Origin: Orbus sasakiae
Lineage (GTDB): Bacteria > Pseudomonadota > Gammaproteobacteria > Enterobacterales > Orbaceae
Assembly (NCBI RefSeq): GCF_039542345.1
Contig: NZ_BAABHY010000001.1
Span: 1,798,001 to 1,862,000 of the forward strand
DNA: 64,000 nt
Direction of reading: 5' to 3'
Shown piece after piece: positions 8,317-17,649 of this stretch. How positions within the stretch are numbered: position 1 is the stretch's first letter; each line of letters starts with the position of its first letter. The notes under the pieces were generated by a model. That model searched no databases and was not told the DNA's origin. It was given only the letters and a program-made list of their open reading frames with translations. A program made the position numbers and the translations under genes.

Positions 8317-9024
8317 ATGAAGACAGACAATATTGTTTGGAATGAAAACAACACACCCATTTCGACACATTTTGATGATGTCTATTTCAGCAATGATGAT
8401 GCTATTGCAGAAACACAGTATGTATTTATTGACGGTAACCACTTAAATGAGCGTTTTTTAGCTCACGAAGGCCACTTATTTACCATTGGGGAAACGGGAT
8501 TTGGTTCAGGACTTAATTTCTTAATCGCTTGGCAACAATTTTTACAATTTAGACAACACAATCCAACTCATCCTTTACAACAACTGCAATTTATTAGTAT
8601 TGAAAAATATCCGTTATCAACAAACGAATTAATATCAATTCATCATGCCATTATTAAACAACCACTGTTAATGGAACTCGCTCATCAACTTCAACAACAA
8701 TGGCCGAGTACAGCATACCAATTTAATTCAGTACGATTACATGTTTTATTTGCTGATATTTCAGAATTTACTTCACATCTTAATCATTTTAAAAGTGGCA
8801 TTGATGCTTGGTTTTTTGATGGCTTTTCGCCAGCCAAAAATCCGGCAATGTGGTCAAATGAGCTATTTAGTGAACTGTATAAACACACCAATAAACAAGC
8901 AACATTTGCAACATTTACTGCAGCAGGTCAGGTAAAACGACACTTATTAAATGCTGGTTTTAGTGTATCAAAACGTAAAGGCTACGGGAAAAAACGTGAA
9001 ATGCTAATCGGCTATAAAGACTAA
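8317..9024 (+). CDS. mnmD: Stand-alone tRNA (mnm5s2U34) methyltransferase MnmD, equivalent to the N-terminal domain of MnmC
   Basis: A SAM-dependent methyltransferase of 235 residues acting on aminomethyluridine at the tRNA wobble position. The sequence aligns with the first part of E. coli MnmC: FDDVYFSND, the SAM site GETGFGSGLNFL (about residues 57-68), ISIEKYPL and the catalytic WFFDGFSPAKNP (about 166-177), ending KGYGKKREMLIG. In enterobacteria this domain is fused to an FAD-dependent oxidase (total about 670 residues). Here the frame stops right after the methyltransferase domain and prs starts 229 bases later, leaving no room for an oxidase remnant. It should therefore methylate nm5U but not convert cmnm5U. 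Confidence 0.9.
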   Translation: MKTDNIVWNENNTPISTHFDDVYFSNDDAIAETQYVFIDGNHLNERFLAHEGHLFTIGETGFGSGLNFLIAWQQFLQFRQHNPTHPLQQLQFISIEKYPLSTNELISIHHAIIKQPLLMELAHQLQQQWPSTAYQFNSVRLHVLFADISEFTSHLNHFKSGIDAWFFDGFSPAKNPAMWSNELFSELYKHTNKQATFATFTAAGQVKRHLLNAGFSVSKRKGYGKKREMLIGYKD

Positions 9025-9253
9025 CGCTAAATTGCCACTCAGCCACAAAAGCAAACTTTAATCAACGACTTGAATTAAAACGTGTTATTTTATAATCAGT
9101 CTTAATTATTAAAAAATTCTTTATAAAAATAAAATAGTTATAATAAATTTCCACATTATAGTTGAGGATTATCCCTAATTAATTATATAATTGGAGTTCC
9201 GATTTAACCGATTACAGATAAGTAATCATTATATACATGCTTGAGGTTTACTC

Positions 9254-10201
9254 GTGCCTGATATGAAGCTTTTTGCTGGTAATGCAACACCTGAGCTAGC
9301 AAAACATGTAGCAAATCGTCTTTACACATCGCTAGGTGATATTGTTGTAGGTCGTTTTAGCGATGGAGAAGTGAATGTCCAAATTAATGAAAATGTCCGT
9401 GGTGAAGACGTTTTTATTATCCAGTCGACTTGTGCGCCAACCAATGATAATTTGATGGAACTTTTGGTAATGATCGATGCGATGCGCCGAGCATCAGCGG
9501 GTCGTATTACTGCCGTTATCCCTTATTTTGGTTATGCAAGACAAGATCGTCGTGTACGTTCTGCTCGTGTGCCAATTACTGCAAAAGTTGTTGCTGACTT
9601 TTTATCAACAGTTGGTGTAGACAGAGTGTTAACCGTTGATCTTCACGCAGAACAAATTCAAGGTTTCTTTGATGTTCCAGTTGATAACGTGTTTGGTAGC
9701 CCGATTATTTTGGAAGATATGTTGCAAAGAGACTTTGAACGTCCTATCGTTGTGTCGCCAGATATTGGTGGTGTGGTACGTGCAAGAGCCATTGCAAAAT
9801 TACTAAATGATACAGATATGGCAATCATTGATAAACGTCGTCAACGAGCTAATGAAGCTGAAGTGATGAATATTATTGGTGATGTTGCTGATCGTGACTG
9901 TATTTTAGTTGACGATATGATTGATACAGCCGGTACCTTATGTAAAGCAGCGGATGCCCTTAAAGCACGTGGAGCAAAACGCGTATTTGCCTATGCAACG
10001 CATCCTATCTTCTCTGGTAAAGCGGTTGAAAATATCAAACATTCAAAAATTGATGAAGTCGTTGTGTGCGATACCATTCCACTTAGTGCAGAAGTCAGAG
10101 CGTTAAAAAATGTTCGTCAATTAACATTATCAGGAATGCTTGCAGAAGCCATTAGACGAATCAGCAATGAAGAGTCAATTTCTGCTATGTTTCATTACTA
10201 A
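9254..10201 (+). CDS. prs: Ribose-phosphate pyrophosphokinase
   Basis: A 315-residue cytoplasmic enzyme making PRPP from ribose 5-phosphate and ATP for nucleotide, histidine, tryptophan and NAD synthesis. Almost every motif matches E. coli Prs: RFSDGEVNVQINENVRG, the regulatory PYFGYARQDRR, DLHAEQIQGFFD and the PRPP-binding CILVDDMIDTAGTLCKAA. The start is GTG at 9254, giving the N-terminus (M)PDMKLFAGN as in E. coli, which also uses GTG. A long AT-rich leader precedes it and a strong terminator follows. Confidence 0.97.
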   Translation: MPDMKLFAGNATPELAKHVANRLYTSLGDIVVGRFSDGEVNVQINENVRGEDVFIIQSTCAPTNDNLMELLVMIDAMRRASAGRITAVIPYFGYARQDRRVRSARVPITAKVVADFLSTVGVDRVLTVDLHAEQIQGFFDVPVDNVFGSPIILEDMLQRDFERPIVVSPDIGGVVRARAIAKLLNDTDMAIIDKRRQRANEAEVMNIIGDVADRDCILVDDMIDTAGTLCKAADALKARGAKRVFAYATHPIFSGKAVENIKHSKIDEVVVCDTIPLSAEVRALKNVRQLTLSGMLAEAIRRISNEESISAMFHY

Positions 10202-10220
10202 GCATTAACCGTTACTTAAT

Positions 10221-10250
10221 AAGACCAATAATTCGTTATTGGTCTTAATT
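10221..10250 (+). terminator. Intrinsic terminator after prs
   Basis: Perfect 11-bp stem AAGACCAATAA / TTATTGGTCTT with a TTCG tetraloop (10221-10246), followed by AATTTTAT. It separates prs from pth. Confidence 0.8.
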
Positions 10251-10260
10251 TTATATCACT

Positions 10261-10848
10261 ATGACATCAATCAAACTTATCGTTGGTCTTGCCAATCCCG
10301 GAAATGAATACGCACAGACGCGCCATAATGCTGGTGCTTGGTATGTGGATTTATTGGCTGAACGCTTCAATCAATCGCTAAAAAATGAGCCAAAATTTTT
10401 TGGTTACACGGCACGGATTAACATCGATGGGCATGATATTCGCCTATTGGTCCCGACTACTTATATGAATTTAAGTGGCAAAGCGGTACAAGCCATGGCG
10501 ACGTTCTATCAAATTAAACCTGAAGAAATCTTAGTTGCTCATGATGAATTGGATTTAAATCCAGGTATTGCTAAGCTGAAGTTAGGTGGTGGTCATGGTG
10601 GACATAATGGTTTAAAAGACATTATTAATAAATTGGGTAATAACCCTAATTTTTACCGTTTACGCATCGGTATTGGTCACCCGGGCGACAAAAATAAAGT
10701 CGTTGGCTTTGTCCTAAATAAACCGCCTCAATCTGAGCAAGATCGGATTGATCAAGCCATTGATGAAGCAGCACGTTGCTCTGAGATCCTAGTAAAACAA
10801 AGTCCAGAAGCTGCAATGAACCGATTACATAGTTTTAAAGCCAGTTAG
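10261..10848 (+). CDS. pth: Peptidyl-tRNA hydrolase
   Basis: A 195-residue enzyme that releases peptides from prematurely dissociated peptidyl-tRNA. It carries VGLANPGNEYAQTRHNAG with the catalytic His (about residue 22), the TYMNLSGKAV block, the catalytic Asp in VAHDELDL (about 93-100) and GGGHGGHNGLKD. Length is the usual one. The ATG is only 10 bases after the prs terminator, so its promoter or read-through arrangement is not obvious. Confidence 0.96.
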   Translation: MTSIKLIVGLANPGNEYAQTRHNAGAWYVDLLAERFNQSLKNEPKFFGYTARINIDGHDIRLLVPTTYMNLSGKAVQAMATFYQIKPEEILVAHDELDLNPGIAKLKLGGGHGGHNGLKDIINKLGNNPNFYRLRIGIGHPGDKNKVVGFVLNKPPQSEQDRIDQAIDEAARCSEILVKQSPEAAMNRLHSFKAS

Positions 10849-10915
10849 TTTCCCCCATCAATGACTATGATGGCATGATGTGCCCATCAAAAATGAGCAC
10901 AATATGATAGTAACA

Positions 10916-12106
10916 TTACTGTTCGTGACTAAAAAAAGCACGTCGAATCGCGTATTCAACGCCACGAATTTCAGCTAATCCGCGTAAACGTCCGATTGCC
11001 GAATAGCCAGGATTAGTGGTTTTCTTCAAATCATCTAACATTTGATGCCCATGATCAGGTCGAACAGGTATGGCTCGTTTAATACCGTGTTTTTTACGAC
11101 GTTCTTCTTCAGTAACTAACGCTTTAATTACTGCATACATATCAACATCACCCGCCAAATGATCCCCCTCGTGGAACGATAATGGATTTCCTTCACGGAC
11201 TGTTGCACGTAAATGAATAAAATAAACACGATCAGCAAATGTGGTCACCATTTTAGCTAAATCATTATCGCTACGTACTCCATATGATCCTGTACAAAAA
11301 CAAAAGCCATTATGCAAACTATCAACGGTATCTTTTATCCATTGCATATCGTCAATCGTTGATACAATACGCGGTAAACCTAAAATAGGCCGCGGAGGAT
11401 CATCTGGATGAACGGTTAATACCACCCCAACCTCTTCAGCAACCGGGACAATCGCTTTTAAAAAATAGGCATAGTTTTGACGTAATTGAGCTTTGTCAAT
11501 CCCATCATAACTTGCAAGATGTGCTCTGAACTGTTCAAGAGAGTAGCCCTCTTCAGCCCCTGGTAATCCTGCAATAATATTTTTTACAAGTTTGGCTTTT
11601 TGCTCATCACTTGCGGTTAAAAAATAGTGTTTGGCTTCAGCCACATCTGTACTGGAATAATCTTGTTCAGCATGGGGCCGCTGCAAGATAAAAATATCAA
11701 ATGCAGCAAATTCAATTTGATCAAAACGCAAAGCTTTTGACCCATCTGGTAATGAGTAAGCCAGATCAGTTCTTGTCCAATCAAGCACTGGCATAAAGTT
11801 ATAACAGACAGTATCGATACCACAAGTCGCTAAGTTACGAATCGACTGTTGGTAGTTTTTGATATATTGTTCGAACTGACCTGAATGGGTTTTAATCTCT
11901 TCATGAACGGGAATACTTTCGACCACAGACCAGGTTAATCCTTTCTGTTCAATGATTTTTTTGCGTTGTAAAATTTCTTCAACTGACCAAACCTCACCAT
12001 TTGGAATATGATGAAGTGCAGTCACAATTCCAGTTGCGCCCGCTTGTCGAATATCATCTAATGATACCGGATCATTGGTTCCGAACCATCGCATTGTTTG
12101 TTCCAT
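10916..12106 (-). CDS. uxuA: Mannonate dehydratase
   Basis: A 396-residue TIM-barrel enzyme dehydrating D-mannonate to 2-keto-3-deoxygluconate (KDG) in glucuronate breakdown. It begins MRWFGTNDPVSLDDIRQAGA, contains the metal and substrate residues in TVHPDDPPRP and FCTGSYGVRSDND, and ends in RPDHGHQMLDD and NPGYSAIGRLRGLAE, all typical of UxuA. It lies downstream of uxuR in the same leftward unit, 67 bases apart, while the rest of the pathway is transcribed divergently. Confidence 0.96.
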   Translation of the reverse strand: MEQTMRWFGTNDPVSLDDIRQAGATGIVTALHHIPNGEVWSVEEILQRKKIIEQKGLTWSVVESIPVHEEIKTHSGQFEQYIKNYQQSIRNLATCGIDTVCYNFMPVLDWTRTDLAYSLPDGSKALRFDQIEFAAFDIFILQRPHAEQDYSSTDVAEAKHYFLTASDEQKAKLVKNIIAGLPGAEEGYSLEQFRAHLASYDGIDKAQLRQNYAYFLKAIVPVAEEVGVVLTVHPDDPPRPILGLPRIVSTIDDMQWIKDTVDSLHNGFCFCTGSYGVRSDNDLAKMVTTFADRVYFIHLRATVREGNPLSFHEGDHLAGDVDMYAVIKALVTEEERRKKHGIKRAIPVRPDHGHQMLDDLKKTTNPGYSAIGRLRGLAEIRGVEYAIRRAFFSHEQ

Positions 12107-12173
12107 TTAGGTCTCCTCAATGTTGCTTTTAACTATTCCTATTTGAGGTGAAGAAACAGACTATGCGTAGGTA

Positions 12174-12938
12174 CTATTCGTTAACAATAATGCCGACCGG
12201 TATCGAATCAAATAAATAACCATCAAAGTTTGGATCTTCACTGTCTGAAACAGTCATAAGAGTCTGTTTCACATTTTCTAAATGCTGCCACATTGCCTGA
12301 CGCGCTGCTTTTGCATCTCGGATTTGTAGTGCATGTAAAATCTTTTCATGATCAAAAAGCCATTTTTTACGGTAACTATGATCTTGAATACGGCTATGCA
12401 ATTTATTCCACATTTTACTGGCATACCGTTTTTGCCAAAAATCCGTCAATAAGCTTTCTAATACAGAATTTTTTGTTGCTCTTGCTATCGCAATATGAAA
12501 CATTTCATCAGCACTGTAATCATCTAAAATACCGTCTGCCAAGATTTGGCGTTCTTGTTCTAAAATGGCACGTAATTCCAGTACTTCTGATTTTACAATT
12601 TGCGTCGCAGCAAATGCCGCAATATTACTTTCAATTAACTGTCGAGCCTGTAAAAGTTCAAAAGGTCCAAAATCACTGTCTTCAAGTTGCTTATCGTGTT
12701 CAGATAATTCGTCATCTGGTAAACCAATCACATAAACACCAGAACCTTTTTTTACTGTCACAAGATTTTCCAGTTCAAGCATAATTAATGCTTCACGAAC
12801 GACGGTTCGACTTACATTATATGTTTCGGCGATATCCCTTTCTGGCGGTAATCTATCGCCAATTTTGTAAGTACCGATTTTTAATAAAAATTTTAATTCG
12901 TTGCCAATTTCTTGATAGAGGCGATTAGGTGCAAGCAT
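12174..12938 (-). CDS. uxuR: GntR/FadR-type repressor of hexuronate genes (UxuR/ExuR)
   Basis: A 254-residue regulator with an N-terminal winged helix (LPPERDIAETYNVSRTVVREAL, about residues 25-46) and a C-terminal all-helical FCD ligand domain. It resembles both E. coli ExuR and UxuR, which respond to galacturonate/glucuronate or fructuronate; I cannot separate the two, so the symbol is a choice made from context. The divergent spacer between this gene and uxuB contains a near-perfect copy of the known UxuR/ExuR operator. It probably represses uxuA, itself and uxuB-uxaC-exuT. Confidence 0.85.
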   Translation of the reverse strand: MLAPNRLYQEIGNELKFLLKIGTYKIGDRLPPERDIAETYNVSRTVVREALIMLELENLVTVKKGSGVYVIGLPDDELSEHDKQLEDSDFGPFELLQARQLIESNIAAFAATQIVKSEVLELRAILEQERQILADGILDDYSADEMFHIAIARATKNSVLESLLTDFWQKRYASKMWNKLHSRIQDHSYRKKWLFDHEKILHALQIRDAKAARQAMWQHLENVKQTLMTVSDSEDPNFDGYLFDSIPVGIIVNE

Positions 12939-13048
12939 GCCAATATAACCTTCGTGATAAACCGATTAATGACACAAATTATACGTTAATTATCGGCGCT
13001 ATCAGAGCATTTTATAATGATATCTAACAAATTTCTTCGTTACCCATT

Positions 13049-13068
13049 AAATTGGTATACCAATATTT
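13049..13068. promoter_or_regulatory. UxuR/ExuR operator
   Basis: AAATTGGTATACCAATATTT contains the perfect palindrome ATTGGTATACCAAT (13051-13064). The E. coli UxuR/ExuR consensus, from memory, is AAATTGGTATACCAATTT. It lies between divergent uxuR and uxuB, about 110 bases from the uxuR start. Confidence 0.88.
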
Positions 13069-13119
13069 AAATTTAAAACATGATCCTTGTCAAAGATTAA
13101 GTAGAAATAAACCAATTTA

Positions 13120-13135
13120 TGTGATTTAAATCACA
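13120..13135. promoter_or_regulatory. CRP binding site
   Basis: TGTGATTTAAATCACA is a perfect 16-base palindrome matching the CRP consensus TGTGA-N6-TCACA. It lies about 95 bases upstream of the uxuB ATG and 185 bases from the uxuR start, so it could activate both directions when preferred sugars are absent. Confidence 0.9.
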
Positions 13136-13229
13136 TTTAATAAAAAATTGAGATGAAAACATCACATATAAATGAAAATATGTCCAACCAAAATAGGATA
13201 GATATGAAACACATGACAAGGTGAAGAAC

Positions 13230-14699
13230 ATGCTTAATATTTCTGACTTACCTCAATCAGTAACAAATCGCCCTACATATGATAGGGAGCGCATGCAAGC
13301 GCGTATCGTTCATTTAGGGTTTGGTGCATTTCATCGCGCTCATCAAGCTTTACTTACAGATCGATTACTCAATAGTGGCAAAAGCGACTGGGCAATTTGT
13401 GAAGTCAACATTGTGGGTGGTGAGCAGCTGATTGAAGATATTCGTAAACAACATCACCTCTATAGTGTGCTGGAAAAAGGCGCGCAATCAAAAGCGCTTT
13501 TTATTATTGGTAGTGTAAAAGAATCACTACTGGCGACCGTTGATGGTATTGAATTGATACTTGAAAGAATGGCAAGTCCAATTGTTGAAATTGTATCATT
13601 AACTGTTACCGAAAAAGGGTATTGCATGCTCCCCGGCGGTAGAGGACTGGATCTCAATAATGCTTTAATTGAAGCTGACCTTGCCAATCCATGTGAACCT
13701 AAATCAGCGCCAGGTGTTATTGTGGAAGCCCTTGCCAGAAGAATGCAGCGAGGCATTTCATCATTTACAGCCCTATCTTGCGATAACATTCCAGAAAATG
13801 GTCATGTACTTAAAAAAGCCATATTGGATTTAGCAAAAGCACGTGACCCCAAATTAGCACAGTGGATTGAAGCCAATACAACCTTCCCATGTACAATGGT
13901 TGATCGTATAGTCCCTGCCGCAACTGACGAAACACTGACTGAAATACAGCAGGAATTGGGCGGAATGTATGATCCTTGTGGCATTGCCTGTGAACCTTTT
14001 ATCCAATGGGTTATTGAGGATAATTTTGTTACACAGCGTCCTAATTGGGATGAAGTTGGCGCTGAATTTGTTGATAACGTCGTGCCATATGAAGAAATGA
14101 AATTACGCATGCTCAATGGTAGCCACTCATTTTTGGCCTATTTGGGCTACTTAGCGGGTTACCAACACATTAATGACTGCATGAATGATAATGATTACAA
14201 AAATGCCACTAAAACATTAATGATAAAGCAACAAGCACCCACTTTAAATGTCCCTGCTCATGTCGATTTACACCGTTATGCCGATAAATTAATAGAACGC
14301 TTTAGTAACCCATCACTAAAACATAAAACATGGCAAATCGCGATGGATGGGACACAAAAATTACCACAACGGCTTCTCGACTCAATTCGTTGGCATATTA
14401 AACATCATTCGGATTACTCACTATTAGCATTAGGCGTTGCCGGTTGGATGCGTTATGTCAGTGGATTTGATGATAACAATCAACCGATCGAGGTTAGGGA
14501 TCCGATGCTCGATGAGATCAAACAGCAAATCAATACGAGTAAAGATGGCGAGGAACGCGTTAATCACTTACTCAGTTTAACCCGTGTTTTTGGTGACGAT
14601 TTATCAAATGACCACCTATTTAAGCAAACTGTTACTCAGCATTATCTGGCTTTAATGACACAGGGTGCAAAACACACCATTAAACACTTAACGCTTTAA
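13230..14699 (+). CDS. uxuB: Fructuronate reductase (D-mannonate oxidoreductase)
   Basis: A mannitol-dehydrogenase-family, NAD-dependent enzyme interconverting D-fructuronate and D-mannonate. The Rossmann segment RIVHLGFGAFHRAHQA lies near residues 26-41 and the catalytic region contains KLRMLNGSHSFLAYLGYLAG (about 290). I chose ATG at 13230 (489 residues) because AAGGTG sits six bases upstream of it; a GTG at 13221 would add MKN but overlaps that ribosome site. First gene of the rightward unit uxuB-uxaC-exuT, 14 bases before uxaC. Confidence 0.95.
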   Translation: MLNISDLPQSVTNRPTYDRERMQARIVHLGFGAFHRAHQALLTDRLLNSGKSDWAICEVNIVGGEQLIEDIRKQHHLYSVLEKGAQSKALFIIGSVKESLLATVDGIELILERMASPIVEIVSLTVTEKGYCMLPGGRGLDLNNALIEADLANPCEPKSAPGVIVEALARRMQRGISSFTALSCDNIPENGHVLKKAILDLAKARDPKLAQWIEANTTFPCTMVDRIVPAATDETLTEIQQELGGMYDPCGIACEPFIQWVIEDNFVTQRPNWDEVGAEFVDNVVPYEEMKLRMLNGSHSFLAYLGYLAGYQHINDCMNDNDYKNATKTLMIKQQAPTLNVPAHVDLHRYADKLIERFSNPSLKHKTWQIAMDGTQKLPQRLLDSIRWHIKHHSDYSLLALGVAGWMRYVSGFDDNNQPIEVRDPMLDEIKQQINTSKDGEERVNHLLSLTRVFGDDLSNDHLFKQTVTQHYLALMTQGAKHTIKHLTL

Positions 14700-14713
14700 T
14701 TAAGGGGAATTGA

Positions 14714-16129
14714 ATGATGAAACAGTTTCTTGATGACAATTTCTTATTACAAACGGATGCTGCTCAACGTTTATATTTCGAGTATGCACAACAGCAACCG
14801 ATTTACGATTATCATTGTCATCTGCCACCAAAAGATATCGCCGAAAATAAAAATTTTGGCAATTTAGCTGAAATTTGGTTAGCGGGTGATCATTATAAAT
14901 GGCGAGTATTACGTACAGCCGGTATAGATGAACATTTTATTACGGGTGGAGCAAGCGATTATGAAAAATACCAAGCTTGGGCAAAAACCGTGCCTTTAAC
15001 CTTAGGTAATCCCGTCTACCATTGGACTCATCTTGAATTACGACGCCCTTTTGGTTTTAAAAATATCGTTTTTAATGACAAAACCGCGGATCATATCTGG
15101 CATGAAGCAAATCAAAAACTGGCCACTCCACAATTTTCTACGCGTGGCATTTTAGCCGAAATGAACGTCAAAGCAATTGGGACAACCGATGATCCGATTG
15201 ATTCATTACAATACCACCAACAAATCGCGGCAGATGCAACCTTCAAAACGGCTGTTAGGCCTAGTTGGCGTCCCGACAAAGTCTTTAAAATTGAGTTAGC
15301 CAGCTTTAATGATTACATTCAACAATTAGGCCAAGTCACTGATATTAACATTGTCCGTTTTGACGATTTATTAACCGCATTAACAAAACAGCTTGATCAC
15401 TTTCAACGCCATGGTTGCCAAGCTTCTGATCATGGCATTGAAATTTTACGCTACGCTGCAGTACCGAGTGAAAAAACGCTCGATAATATATTGACTAAGC
15501 GACTGAATAATCAAACATTAAGTGAAGAAGAAATCGCAGAATTTTCAACAGCCGTATTGATCTGGCTGGGTCAACAATACCATAAACGCAATTGGGTCAT
15601 GCAACTTCATCTTGGTGCGCTACGTAATAATAATCAAAGAATGTTTAAGCTATTAGGGCCAGATAGTGGATTCGATTCAATCGGTGATCGCCCTATCGCC
15701 GAACCGCTTTCAGCATTGTTAGGTCAATTGGATTTGACCGACCAACTTCCTAAAACCATCTTGTACTGTTTAAACCCACGCGATAACGAAGTATTAGCCA
15801 CCATGATCGGTAACTTCCAAGGTGGCGGTATTGCCGGCAAGATTCAATTTGGCTCGGGTTGGTGGTTCAACGATCAAAAAGATGGTATGGAGCGCCAAAT
15901 TATGCAGCTATCACAAATGGGATTACTCTCGTTATTTGTCGGTATGCTCACCGATTCACGGAGCTTTTTATCATTTACTCGCCACGAATACTTTCGACGC
16001 ATTCTATGCAATATGGTCGGTCACTGGATTGAAAATGGTGAAATTCCTAGCGACTACTCACTCGTTGGGAAGATGGTTAGTGATATTTGCTACAACAATG
16101 CTCATCGCTATTTTTCACACACAGTATAG
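14714..16129 (+). CDS. uxaC: Glucuronate isomerase
   Basis: A 471-residue amidohydrolase-superfamily enzyme isomerising D-glucuronate to D-fructuronate and D-galacturonate to D-tagaturonate. Marks include YDYHCHLPPKDIAENK (HxH), FKNIVFNDKTADHIW, MQLHLGALRNNN and LTDSRSFLSFTRHEYFRRIL, as in E. coli UxaC. The double ATG at 14714/14717 follows AGGGG with good spacing. No uxaA/uxaB is present, so the glucuronate branch through UxuB/UxuA is the route encoded here. Confidence 0.96.
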   Translation: MMKQFLDDNFLLQTDAAQRLYFEYAQQQPIYDYHCHLPPKDIAENKNFGNLAEIWLAGDHYKWRVLRTAGIDEHFITGGASDYEKYQAWAKTVPLTLGNPVYHWTHLELRRPFGFKNIVFNDKTADHIWHEANQKLATPQFSTRGILAEMNVKAIGTTDDPIDSLQYHQQIAADATFKTAVRPSWRPDKVFKIELASFNDYIQQLGQVTDINIVRFDDLLTALTKQLDHFQRHGCQASDHGIEILRYAAVPSEKTLDNILTKRLNNQTLSEEEIAEFSTAVLIWLGQQYHKRNWVMQLHLGALRNNNQRMFKLLGPDSGFDSIGDRPIAEPLSALLGQLDLTDQLPKTILYCLNPRDNEVLATMIGNFQGGGIAGKIQFGSGWWFNDQKDGMERQIMQLSQMGLLSLFVGMLTDSRSFLSFTRHEYFRRILCNMVGHWIENGEIPSDYSLVGKMVSDICYNNAHRYFSHTV

Positions 16130-16246
16130 CGCTCAATGATCGATGATATAAATGCATCAAGCGCACGGGTTAATCCAAAAATGATAAACAATAAAAAATC
16201 GGTGTGCTTGAACAATAAAACATAAAATACACAGGAATAAGTCAAT

Positions 16247-17524
16247 ATGAAAAAAATTAAACACTTTCGTTGGTATATGATTTTACTGGTTTGTGCAATT
16301 ACCATCATTAACTATTTAGATAGAACTGCATTAGGGGTTGCTGCGCCAACAATTTTAGAAACCACAGGGATTACAAAAGAGCAGTATTCGTGGATTGTCA
16401 GCGCATTCCAATTTGCCTATACACTCGGGCAACCGATTATGGGATTTTTTATTGATACCATAGGTTTAAGAGCAGGCTTTGCTATCTGTGCAGTCATTTG
16501 GGGGCTCGCCACCATGGGGCATGCCCTAACAGGGACATGGCAAGGTTTAGCAGTTATGCGCGCTATCATGGGCTTTAGTGAAGCATCAGCCATCCCTGCA
16601 GGTATCAAAACCGCATCAACGTGGTTTCCAGCAAAAGAACGTGGTATTGCCGCAGGTGTCTTTAATATGGGCACCTCTTTTGGTGCGATGCTTGCGCCGC
16701 CGTTAATTGCCTGGTGTATTATTTTTCACAGTTGGCAATTTGCTTTTGTGGTATCGGGTGCATTAGCACTGGTTGCAGCAGTGGTATGGTTTATCTTCTA
16801 TCGCGATCCAAAAGATTCTAAATATCTATCAGAGCAAGAGCGCCAATATATTGAGTCTGGACAAGAAAAGTATTTAGATACGGGTAAAAAAGAAAAAGTG
16901 TCATTTAAAGTTATTTTGACACAACGAAACTTTTGGGGAATCGGTATTGCGCGTTTCTTAGCCGATCCCGCTTGGGGAACCATTAACTTCTGGGTACCTA
17001 TTTTCTTTGTTGAAACCTTGCATTTTAGCCTAAAAGAGATCGCAATGTTTGTTTGGTTACCGTTCTTAATGGCTGACTTAGGTTGTTTAGCCAGTGGTTT
17101 TGTTGCTAAATTCTTTAATGATCGTGGCATTTCATTAATTAATTCGAGACTGATCACCTTTACGATTGGTGCGGTAATTATGATGACGATAGGTTTAGTC
17201 AGTATTGTTGAAAATCCTTATCTTGCCGTGTTCCTAATTAGTTTGGGCGGGTTTTCACACCAATTACTTTCAACGGTCGCCTCGACACTTGGTGGTGACT
17301 TATTTAAGAAAAATGAAGTCGCCACCGCAGTAGGCATGGCAGGTGCTTGTGCTTGGACTGGTCAATTAATCTTTAACCTGTTTATCGGTGCTTTTGTCGG
17401 CATCGTTGGTTTTGGACCATTCTTTATTGCCCTTGCTTTTTTTGACATTATTGGGGCTATTGTCTTATGGACATTTATTCGAGAAAAAAAAGAGCCTGAT
17501 AATCAACAAACGGTTACATCATAA
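16247..17524 (+). CDS. exuT: Hexuronate MFS transporter
   Basis: A 425-residue major facilitator (ACS family, anion:cation symporter) with about 12 membrane segments, expected to take up glucuronate/galacturonate with protons. It begins RWYMILLVCAITIINYLDRT, has the loop 2-3 region FIDTIGLRAGFAICAVIWGL, and EASAIPAGIKTASTWFPAKE in the MFS signature after TM4, as in E. coli ExuT. It follows uxaC by 117 bases without an obvious terminator between them and ends at a strong terminator, closing the rightward unit. Confidence 0.9.
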   Translation: MKKIKHFRWYMILLVCAITIINYLDRTALGVAAPTILETTGITKEQYSWIVSAFQFAYTLGQPIMGFFIDTIGLRAGFAICAVIWGLATMGHALTGTWQGLAVMRAIMGFSEASAIPAGIKTASTWFPAKERGIAAGVFNMGTSFGAMLAPPLIAWCIIFHSWQFAFVVSGALALVAAVVWFIFYRDPKDSKYLSEQERQYIESGQEKYLDTGKKEKVSFKVILTQRNFWGIGIARFLADPAWGTINFWVPIFFVETLHFSLKEIAMFVWLPFLMADLGCLASGFVAKFFNDRGISLINSRLITFTIGAVIMMTIGLVSIVENPYLAVFLISLGGFSHQLLSTVASTLGGDLFKKNEVATAVGMAGACAWTGQLIFNLFIGAFVGIVGFGPFFIALAFFDIIGAIVLWTFIREKKEPDNQQTVTS

Positions 17525-17536
17525 AAAACGCATATG

Positions 17537-17564
17537 AATAGGCACCGGTCGGTGCCTATTTTTG
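17537..17564 (+). terminator. Intrinsic terminator after exuT
   Basis: Perfect 10-bp stem AATAGGCACC / GGTGCCTATT around a GGTC loop (17537-17560), running into a T tract. Confidence 0.88.
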
Positions 17565-17649
17565 TCACAAATGGTCTTATTTAATGCGTGATATTTATAT
17601 ATAATGTGAGAGACCGATTTTTATTCACATTTTAAAACGAGTAGAGACT

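Noticed and set aside
11617..11823. Alternative-frame ORFs inside uxuA and other genes
   Set aside because: These overlap well-supported genes in other frames and have no start signals or recognisable products.
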